A stretch of 64,000 nucleotides of DNA from Palsa-1392 sp036490335 (GTDB lineage Bacteria; Verrucomicrobiota; Verrucomicrobiia; Chthoniobacterales; UBA10450), in assembly GCA_036490335.1 (NCBI GenBank), contig DASXEB010000014.1, positions 62,001-126,000 of the forward strand, read 5' to 3'. Under the pieces are notes generated by a model. It was not told where the DNA came from. It saw nothing but the letters and a program-made list of their open reading frames with translations, and did no database searches. The position numbers and the translations under genes were made by a program. Every line of letters begins with the position of its first letter. Position 1 is the stretch's first letter. Below are positions 36,578-44,700 of the stretch, piece after piece.

Positions 36578-37299
36578 CGATGACACCCCTGACAATTTGT
36601 CGGCGGGATTATATTCCAGCGCTCTTTCAAGGTGAGGCCGATCTCCTGCTGCGTGAGATGCTGCTTCTTCGACCAATCTTCTTTCACGCCCGCGGGCTCG
36701 CCGTATTTCGCGACGAACGCCGCCGGCTGCACGTCCTCCGGTTTCCAATCGAGATTCGTGATCTGATCGTCGGGCCGCAGAAAATTTTCCGGCGCGCGGT
36801 GGCATTCGAGACACCAAGCCATGCTCAACGGCTTCTGATCGCGCACCACGCTCTCGTGATTCACGTCGCCGTGACAGGTGTAGCAACTGATCCCGCGGTT
36901 CACATGCGCGGAGTGATTGTAATAGACGTAATCGGGCGTGCGATGAATCTGCACCCACGCCACCGGCTGGCCCGTCGCCCAGCTATCGCGCACCGGTTGC
37001 AGCTTCGGATTTTCCTTCTGCACCTGCGTGTGGCAATTCATGCAGACCTGCGTGTCGGGAATGTTCGAGGCCGCCGTGACCTCGACCGCATTGTGGCAAT
37101 AGCGGCAATCCATCCCGAGCTGCGTGACGTGGATGTCGTGCGGGAACGGCACCGGCTGGATCGGCTCGTAACCGACGCGCGTATATTTCGGCGTGTCGTA
37201 ATACCAGGTCGCGCCGATCAACGCGCAGACGACAACCGTGCCGCAGACGCTGATCTTGAGCGGCAGCCAATTCGTCCACTTCGGAAAAAAATTCGCCAT
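36574..37299 (-). CDS. actA: Alternative complex III pentaheme cytochrome c subunit ActA
   Basis: 241 residues: one N-terminal membrane helix (LKISVCGTVVVCALIGATWY) and five CXXCH heme sites (CRYCH, CMNCH, CYTCH, CLECH, CQGCH). Five hemes and this position at the head of an actABCDEF operon fit ActA. It starts the 12-kb respiratory operon that continues to 25344. The promoter should lie in the 282 bp upstream. Confidence 0.95.
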   Translation of the reverse strand: MANFFPKWTNWLPLKISVCGTVVVCALIGATWYYDTPKYTRVGYEPIQPVPFPHDIHVTQLGMDCRYCHNAVEVTAASNIPDTQVCMNCHTQVQKENPKLQPVRDSWATGQPVAWVQIHRTPDYVYYNHSAHVNRGISCYTCHGDVNHESVVRDQKPLSMAWCLECHRAPENFLRPDDQITNLDWKPEDVQPAAFVAKYGEPAGVKEDWSKKQHLTQQEIGLTLKERWNIIPPTNCQGCHR

Positions 37300-37581
37300 A
37301 CGATCAGTGAACCGCCTGCCGGCCGGCCGCGGTCCGCCGCTTAATCAAGGCGAGATTTGGAAAGGATGAATGCGGCGACTTCAGAAAAATGAAACGAGTG
37401 GAGTGAAAGTTTTGCGTGCGCGAGTGCGGCCATTCTATGAATGGGCGTTTGCTTGGCAAAAGAATTTTTGAACAAGCCGAAATTTTTTCTGTCCGGCGAA
37501 CGCCGGAGACTTTCGCGCAAAAACAGAATCGCTTCGCCTAACGAGTCAGCCTAACGATGAGGCGTTTTCCCGATCGCCGGG
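37300..37581. promoter_or_regulatory. Upstream region of the act operon
   Basis: 282 bp between actA and the upstream exported-protein gene, both on the reverse strand, with no coding signal. It should contain the promoter of the respiratory operon. Two tandem octamers 12 bp apart lie at 37538 and 37550, just after the upstream gene stop side. A short perfect hairpin (7-bp arms TCCGGCG/CGCCGGA) is at 37492-37507 but has no T run on either side. I cannot point to -35/-10 boxes with confidence. Confidence 0.4.
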
Positions 37582-38148
37582 CTATTTCCAGCTCAGACTA
37601 AACAGGCTCCCGCGAAACTGCCGCTGCACCTGCTCGAAATCGGCCTTCCGCGCGACGATGTGGAAGCGCACCTGGGTGTCGCCAAGATTCGCCACCAGCG
37701 TGCTCGCCTCCAAATCCTGTCCGAAAAAACTGTAGCCGACCGTGACCGCATAAGTCGGCTGCCCGTGAATCTGGAGCGGATTATTTTCCGTGCTCACGAG
37801 CTCGATTCTCTCCGCGCCCGGCGGCACCGACGCGAGCGCCGATTGCTGCAACTGCTTCGTCGTCGCATCGTCGAAAACCTGCGGCGCGGTCAGTGGCGTT
37901 TGGGCCACCGTCACCTGGGCCTGGGCGGCGTGCGGCGGCGTCAAGCGCATCGTTGCGCCGTCGCTCGTCAGGTTCCAGTCGCGCGGTTTCTCGTAAGTAA
38001 TCGCGTGACCATCCTGATGAAAAATGAGCTGCGGAAAAGTGACGCCGTCGAGTTTCCGCTCGCTCGGCGTCGGCGTGAAATCAATCGCGCCGCTCGCGCG
38101 CCCCGCGATCGCGGCGAGGAGAATCAGACTCGTTAGGCAAATGCGCAT
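37582..38148 (-). CDS. Exported hypothetical protein
   Basis: 188 residues with a signal peptide (MRICLTSLILLAAIAGRASG). The mature part is beta-rich with phrases such as FTPTPSERKLDGVTFPQLIF and HAITYEKPRDWNL, and a C-terminal QVQRQFRGSLFSLSW that recalls the end of PsbP/DcrB-like folds (bind, then a final 'residual' helix), but I cannot assign a family. Probably periplasmic. An octamer covers codons near the signal peptide (38130). Confidence 0.68.
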   Translation of the reverse strand: MRICLTSLILLAAIAGRASGAIDFTPTPSERKLDGVTFPQLIFHQDGHAITYEKPRDWNLTSDGATMRLTPPHAAQAQVTVAQTPLTAPQVFDDATTKQLQQSALASVPPGAERIELVSTENNPLQIHGQPTYAVTVGYSFFGQDLEASTLVANLGDTQVRFHIVARKADFEQVQRQFRGSLFSLSWK

Positions 38149-38227
38149 CGGCTTCTTCGGCCCGCGCAGCTGCCTTTCGAATCACTCGTTAGGCGACAGC
38201 GCGCGCCGCACTTTTTTCCAAAGCAGC

Positions 38228-39988
38228 TCACGTGCCGCCGCTATAACCCTGATAAGGTTTTGGCGGCGAAATAATCGTGCGCGCTTCCGCGACGAGCCGT
38301 TCTTCCTCCGGCAAAAGCTGCGCCGTTTTCGCCGCGTCGAGAAATTGCGTCGCCTCCGTTTTGCGTCCCGCCATCGCGAGCAGATAACCGTAATAGGCCG
38401 CGATCGACGGATCGCGCAGTTGCTCGCGCGACAAGGCGCCCATCGTTTTCAACGCGCCCGGCAGATCGCCGTTTTGATAAAGCGCGAACGCATAAGTCGA
38501 GGCGAAGGCCGCGTTCTGCGGCTGCTTCTGGTGCACCGCGCGCGCGAGATCGAGCGCGCGTTTGCGCTCGACTTTCAGGAGAAGCGCGACCTGCGCGAAA
38601 TTATTTTGCACCTTGAGGTCGTTAGGCAAAATCGCCAGCAGCCGCGTCAGCGCGCGATAAAGCCCGGTCGTATCCCGCTCCTTCGCGTAATAGTTATAGA
38701 GCTGCTCGAGCGAATCTTTGGCTGTCTCCTCGTGATCGGCCAGGTTCCAAAGCACGCCCGCGCCCTTCGCGCCCCAGTTCCATTGAAAGGCGAGTGTCTC
38801 CAAAATTTTCAACCGCTCGACGTCGTCGTCGGCCTGGCTCACTGCCGCGTCCCAATTTTTTTCCCAGCCGGTCTCGTCGCCGGTTTCGTGCGCGACTTTC
38901 GCGAGCAGCGCGAGTCGGAAAGGTTCCGCGCGATCCCACGAGCCGCGCTCCAAAAGCGCGCGCAGGTTTTTCCAGTCGCGCAGTTGCACGTAGGAATCGG
39001 CGAGCGCGAAACGGAGCGCGACGTTGCTCAGAATTTCGTCCGGCAAACGCGCGCTCCAGTCGATCGCGACCAGTGCGAGGCCGTGTGCGTTCAACCAGCC
39101 GATCAATTTCTCCGCGCGCGCCGCCGACTTCGTCGAGTCGTTTTCGAGACGAGTCAGCGCGGCGGCAAATTCCGGCGCGTTGAAAGCCCGAAAAATTCCG
39201 AGCGCAAGCAGGCGGTCGGCGTCCGGCGCATTGGGCGCAGCCTCGAGTTGTTTCGCGAGCTCGATGCTCGCGCCGTCGTCGTGATGACGCATCGCGTCGC
39301 TCAACAAAACATGGAGCGCGTCGATCCGGACCGCGGCGTTGCTCTGCAATTTTTTCGCGAGCGCGAGACCTTGCGCGCGCGTCGCGGCATCGTCGGAACG
39401 GAGTTGAAACTCGGCCAGCTCGAGCTGGCGATGCGGATCGTCCGGCGCGAGCCGGGCCGCTTCGCGCAGGTGTTCGCCGGCGGTGGGATTGTCGTTTTGC
39501 AAAAGCGCGAGATGCGCCGCGACGCTCTGGAAATCGGCGTTCTTTTGTTCGTTAGGCAAAACTTTTCCGAGTGCCTCGGCCGCGATTTTCGTCTGCTGAA
39601 AACGGAGCGCGGTGCGCGCGAGCGCGAGCCGGTCGCCTAACGAATCGGGTACAATCGCGAGCGCGCGTCGCCGCCATTCGATCGCGGCGTCGCTGTTTTG
39701 TTTCTCTGCGATGTCGGCCAGCGTACGGCAGGCATCCACGCTCGCCGAATCGACGCTGTAGGCGCGTTGCGCGGCGAGCGCGGCCCAGCGCAGATCGTTT
39801 TTATCAAAAGCCGCGTGCGCCTCGCGCATCAGTTTTCGCTCGTCCCAGCGCACATAAATGCGCCGGCCACCCCAGCAGATCGCGACGAGCACGCAGAGCG
39901 CGGCGATGATGCCTAACGACAGCTTGACGTAAGCGCGTTCGGTTTTTTGAATGTGAAACTCGAGCGGTTCGTCAGTTGGGAGCGCCAT
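38228..39988 (-). CDS. Membrane-anchored TPR protein
   Basis: 586 residues: short cytoplasmic start, one membrane span (LSLGIIAALCVLVAICWGG) and about 520 residues of TPR-like helical repeats (AALAAQRAYSVDSASVDACR, WRRRALAIVPDSLGDRLAL, LREAARLAPDDPHRQLELAE). Such proteins are scaffolds. It is divergent from the exosortase gene across 61 bp, and TPR proteins are frequent partners of exosortase/EPS systems, so a role in exopolysaccharide or protein sorting is possible. Three octamers inside. Confidence 0.8.
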   Translation of the reverse strand: MALPTDEPLEFHIQKTERAYVKLSLGIIAALCVLVAICWGGRRIYVRWDERKLMREAHAAFDKNDLRWAALAAQRAYSVDSASVDACRTLADIAEKQNSDAAIEWRRRALAIVPDSLGDRLALARTALRFQQTKIAAEALGKVLPNEQKNADFQSVAAHLALLQNDNPTAGEHLREAARLAPDDPHRQLELAEFQLRSDDAATRAQGLALAKKLQSNAAVRIDALHVLLSDAMRHHDDGASIELAKQLEAAPNAPDADRLLALGIFRAFNAPEFAAALTRLENDSTKSAARAEKLIGWLNAHGLALVAIDWSARLPDEILSNVALRFALADSYVQLRDWKNLRALLERGSWDRAEPFRLALLAKVAHETGDETGWEKNWDAAVSQADDDVERLKILETLAFQWNWGAKGAGVLWNLADHEETAKDSLEQLYNYYAKERDTTGLYRALTRLLAILPNDLKVQNNFAQVALLLKVERKRALDLARAVHQKQPQNAAFASTYAFALYQNGDLPGALKTMGALSREQLRDPSIAAYYGYLLAMAGRKTEATQFLDAAKTAQLLPEEERLVAEARTIISPPKPYQGYSGGT

Positions 39989-40049
39989 GTCCGGTCGCGC
40001 GCGCCTCCGCAGGGTGGCGGGAAGGCTCGCAAGCTGCTAGGAAAATAGC

Positions 40050-41618
40050 ATGTCCCATTCCATCGCGGTAGCGCGCGCGCCCGCTTCGTCCGCGACCGCG
40101 CCGGCGCGCGGGACAATGCTTCTCGTTAGTCTGGCCTTCGCGTTTCTCTGGCTCGAAATCATCGGTCAGCTCGCGAGTGAATGGTCGTTCAATCCGCAAT
40201 ACGGCTACGGCTGGACGGTGCCGTTTTTGGCCGCGTGGATTTTTTATCAACGCTGGAAAACGCGGCCTTTGCCTAACGAGTCGAGTTTTCCCGGCCTAAC
40301 GATCGCGCTTTGCATGCTCGCCGCCGCGATTTTCTTTCCGGCGCGGCTCGTCGCGGTCGCAAATCCGGACTGGCGTTTGCTCGACTGGACGATGGCGCTG
40401 GCTGCCGTCGTGATTTCGTTAGGCGCGCTCGAACTCGCCGGCGGGAAAAACTGGCGGCGCCAATTCGCGTTTCCGATTTTGTTTTTTCTCGTCGCCGTCC
40501 CGTGGCCGGTGCAGCTCGAACAATTCGTCGTGCAAAATCTGATGCGCGCCGACGCCGCGATCACGATTCAATTGCTCAACGCGACCGGCACGATCGCCCT
40601 CCAGCACGGCAATGTCATCGAGCTGCGCACCGGCCAGGTCGGGATCGACGATGCCTGCACCGGCATTCGCTCGCTCCAGGCGACGATCGCGGTCGCGCTT
40701 TTCCTCGGCGAATTTTATCGCCTGACGAAAAGTCGCCGCGCGTTGCTCATCGCCGCCGGCGCGTTCCTCGCCTTCGTCTGCAATATCGGGCGCACTTTTT
40801 TTCTGTGCGAAGTCGCGGCGAACTCCGGGCTCAACGCGATCCAGCGCTGGCACGATCCGGCCGGATTCACGATTTTATTCATCTGCCTTTTTTTGCTTTG
40901 GGGAATGAGTTTGTGGCTCCAGCAGCGCGCGATTTCGGCGCCCGAAAAAATTTTGCCTAACGAATTTCATCCGCGCAATTTTCGCTGGCCGCTCGCGCTC
41001 ATCATCTGGCTTTGCCTGACCGAAATCAGCGTCGGCTTTTGGTATTCCCGCGCGCGCGACGAGGCGACGAATCTCTCCTGGTCGGTCGTTTGGCCTAACT
41101 ACCTACCGGATTTCCAACGCCGGCCGATTCCGACCGCCGCAACCGAACTCCTGCGCTACAATGAAGGCGGCTGCGCGATCTGGCGCGGCCCGGACGATCA
41201 CCCGTGGCTGCTCTATTCTTTTCGTTGGCTGCCTGGCCGGACGGCCGCGCTTTTTGTGAAAAATCATCGGCCCGACATTTGCCTGCCCGCGAGCGGCCTG
41301 ACGATGGAGCGCGAAGACGAGATTCGACTCGTTAGGCTAAACGGCGTCACCCTCCCGATTCGTTCCTACCGTTTCGATGATCGCGGACGGCCGGTGCACA
41401 TTTTTTATTGTTATTCCGACGGCCGAACGTCCTACGCGAACGACGCCGAGGCCGCGGCCGAGGATTGGACCGCGCGCGGCCGTCTGCGCGCCGCGTGGGA
41501 AGGCAAACGCGAGCGCGGCGCGCGCATGCTCGAGCTTGCGGTTTGGAATTACGAAAACGATGCCGAGGCCAACGCTGCCCTCGAGCGCGAGCTTTCAACG
41601 ATCATTCGCAAGGAATAA
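40050..41618 (+). CDS. Exosortase fused to an EpsI-like domain
   Basis: 522 residues. The first 300 form an exosortase with about eight membrane helices and the catalytic set Cys203 (GIDDACTGIRSLQ), Arg248 (CNIGRTFFL) and His268 (RWHDPAGF). After about residue 330 follows a soluble domain with the EpsI pattern (KNHRPDICLPASGLTMERE). Exosortases process PEP-CTERM-type signals and are linked to extracellular polysaccharide. No protein in this window shows a convincing PEP-CTERM tail, so its substrates lie elsewhere. Five octamers, about 3 per kb, one of the denser genes. Confidence 0.9.
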   Translation: MSHSIAVARAPASSATAPARGTMLLVSLAFAFLWLEIIGQLASEWSFNPQYGYGWTVPFLAAWIFYQRWKTRPLPNESSFPGLTIALCMLAAAIFFPARLVAVANPDWRLLDWTMALAAVVISLGALELAGGKNWRRQFAFPILFFLVAVPWPVQLEQFVVQNLMRADAAITIQLLNATGTIALQHGNVIELRTGQVGIDDACTGIRSLQATIAVALFLGEFYRLTKSRRALLIAAGAFLAFVCNIGRTFFLCEVAANSGLNAIQRWHDPAGFTILFICLFLLWGMSLWLQQRAISAPEKILPNEFHPRNFRWPLALIIWLCLTEISVGFWYSRARDEATNLSWSVVWPNYLPDFQRRPIPTAATELLRYNEGGCAIWRGPDDHPWLLYSFRWLPGRTAALFVKNHRPDICLPASGLTMEREDEIRLVRLNGVTLPIRSYRFDDRGRPVHIFYCYSDGRTSYANDAEAAAEDWTARGRLRAAWEGKRERGARMLELAVWNYENDAEANAALERELSTIIRKE

Positions 41619-41619
41619 A

Positions 41620-41679
41620 TTGGAAACCAGAAAGTCAGAAAAAATCTCCATTTTTTCTTCCTGGTTTTCTGGCTTCCAA
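41620..41679. repeat. Imperfect long hairpin after the exosortase gene
   Basis: Left arm 41620-41645 and right arm 41650-41679 pair imperfectly (TTGGAAACCAGAAAGTCAG against TTGGAAGCCAGAAAACCAGG on the other strand, then an A/T tract). It begins 2 bp after the exosortase stop. It may be a REP-like intergenic element or a terminator; an octamer follows at 41697. Confidence 0.65.
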
Positions 41680-41709
41680 ATTCGTTCTTCCTCTTTTCGT
41701 TAGGCTAAT

Positions 41710-44700
41710 TTGGCGGCGAAAGTTTGCGCTTTCGGAGCGCAGAAACGATTGTCGTCGGTGGCTTCCAGCAACGGCAAAAAAAACTGCGTCACCGCGCCGG
41801 CTGACCGTGGCTGCATCGAGATTCGCGGGGCGCGCCAGAACAATCTCAAGGGCATCGATCTCGATCTCCCGCTCGGGAAATTAACTGTCGTCACCGGCCC
41901 GAGCGGGAGCGGCAAATCGAGCCTCGCCTTCGACACGATTTACGCCGAAGGCCAGCGCCGTTACGTCGAGACCTTCAGCCCTTACACACGGCAATTTCTC
42001 GACCGCATGGACAAGCCGCGCGTCGACGAAATCCGCGGCATCCCGCCCGCCATCGCGATCGAGCAATCCAACCCGGTGAAAAGCTCGCGCTCGACCGTCG
42101 GCACGATGACCGAAATCAACGATTACCTGAAGCTGCTCATGCCGCGGGTGGCGCACGCTTTTTGTCCGAATTGCAGTCGAGAAATTCGCCCCGAAACGGC
42201 GAAGTCGATCGCCGACGAAATCCTGAAGAGCAGCTCGGGAAAAACCGGCTTGATTACCTTTTGGGTCGCGGTGCCGGCAAAGACCGAGCCGCACGAATTC
42301 TTTAAATTCATTCAACAGCAAGGTTACCTCCGCGTCTGGCTCAACGGCGAAGTCGTGCGGGCCGATGGCGACACGAAAAACCTTCGTCTCGGAGCGCGCG
42401 TGCAAGTCATTCAAGATCGCCTAACGATCAACCAGGAAACGCGCGCGCGCCTCGTCGAATCGCTCGAGACAGCGCTGCGTTTCGGCAAAGACCAGATCAA
42501 TTTCGTCGATCTCGAAACGAAGGAAGCGCATCCCTTTTCGACCAGCTGGCATTGCGCCCATTGCGACCTCGACATTCGCCCGCCCACGCCCGGACTTTTC
42601 AGTTTTAATAATCCGTTAGGCGCGTGTCCGGAATGTCGCGGCTTCGGTCGCACCATTGGCATCGATTACAATCGCGCGATCCCAGATCGCTCCTACTCCA
42701 TCTCCCAAGGCGCGGTGCGGGTTTTCCGTGGGCGGGAGATGGGCGAATCGCAGAATGATCTGCTCCGGGCCTGCGCTCGCGAGGAGATCAACATCGACAC
42801 ACCTTTCGAGGAACTGCCGCAGTGCGATCAGGATTTCATCATCAACGGCGAAAAGGGCGCGGGCGAATACAGCGAGGAGGATTACGAAAACGATCGCTGG
42901 TACGGCGTCCGCGGTTTCTTCAAATGGCTCGAAAGCAAGACCTACAAAATGCACGTGCGTGTGCTCCTGAGCCGCTACCGCGCCTACACCACCTGTCCGA
43001 GGTGCCAGGGCGGCCGTTTCCAACCGGAGACGCTCAACCATCGACTCGTTAGGCCAGACGCGATCGCCTTCACGCTCCCGGAATTTGCCGCCCTCCCGAT
43101 CGCCGAAGCGCGCGATTTTCTCATCAGCCTAACGACTCCGCCTAACGACTCGGCGGCGGAAATGTTGCGCACCGAAATCGTCGCGCGCCTTCGTTACCTC
43201 TGCGAAGTCGGCGTCGGCTATCTCACGCTCGATCGCTCCACCCGCACGCTCAGCGGCGGCGAAGTGCAGCGCGTCAATCTCACCACCTGCCTCGGCGCGT
43301 CGCTTGTAAACACGCTCTTCGTCATGGACGAACCGAGCGTCGGCCTCCACCCCCGCGACGTTGGCCGACTCGTTAGGGTGATGCACAACCTGCGCGACAA
43401 AGGCAATACGCTCCTCGTGGTCGAGCACGAGGAAGCGATTATCCGTGCGGCCGACAACTTGCTCGACATCGGTCCCGGCCGCGGCGAAACCGGCGGCGAA
43501 CTCGTCTACAGCGGAGCGCTGGAAAATTTCGCTGCGCCGCGTTCGCTCACCGCCGATTATCTGAGCGGAAAAAAGCGCATTCCGATTCCAAAATCGCGCC
43601 GCTCTTTTTCGCATACGCTCAAGATCAAAGGCGCGAGCGAGCACAATCTCCAGAACCTCGACGTCGAGATTCCGTTAGGCGTTTTCACCTGTGTGACGGG
43701 CGTTTCGGGCTCCGGTAAATCAACTCTCGTCCACGACGTTCTTTATCAGAACTTGCTCAAAGCTCGCGGTTCCGGAAACGAAGAAGCCGGCGCCTGCAAA
43801 AGCGTCACCGGCGCGCATCGCGTCGGCCAGATCGTGATGGTCGATCAGGCGCCGCTCTCGCGCACTCCGCGCTCGACCCCGATTCTTTATCTCGGCGCTT
43901 ACGATCGCGTCCGCGAGGTCTTCGCGGCGCTGCCCGAGGCGATGGCGCAAGGCCTGACCGCGAGTGCGTTTTCCTTTAACTCCGGGAGCGGCCGTTGCGA
44001 GCGCTGCGGCGGGACCGGTTTCGAAAAAGTGGAGATGCAATTCCTGAGCGATCTCTACGTGCGCTGCGCCGAGTGCGAAGGAAAACGCTTCCAGCCACAC
44101 GTGCTCAAAGTGAAACTGGAAGGTCGCTCCATCCACGACATTCTCGAGTTGACGGTGAGCGAGGCGGTGAAATTTTTCACGTCGTTAGGCGAAGCGGGCA
44201 CGCTGGCGAAACCGCTCGCGGTCCTGGAGGAAGTCGGGCTTGGTTATCTGCGGCTCGGGCAGCCTTTGAACACCCTTTCCGGCGGTGAATCGCAGCGGCT
44301 TAAACTCGTTAGGCATCTTGCCGACAGCGGCGAGACGGGCAGGGCGAAAGGCGATCTTTTCATCTTCGATGAGCCAACCACCGGACTGCATTTCGACGAT
44401 GTGGCACTTCTCGTTAGGCTGTTTCAGCGCCTGGTCGAAGCCGGAAATTCGATCATCGTAATCGAGCACAATCTCGAAGTGATGAAGTGCGCCGATTGGG
44501 TCATCGACCTCGGCTCGGAAGGTGGAGAAGAAGGCGGCAAACTGGTCGCGGCCGGCACGCCGGAGGAGGTCGCGCCGGTCGACGCGTCGCACACCGGCCA
44601 ATATCTGCGCGAGGTTCTTTTCCCGGCTCGCGGAAGTTTCCCGCGGGACTTCGAAAACGTCATCGGTGATGAAGACGATGAATTATCTTTGCGCGTGGCC

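Noticed and set aside
37492..37507. Intrinsic terminator
   Set aside because: A perfect 7-bp hairpin, but neither strand has a T run after it and it lies upstream of the act operon.
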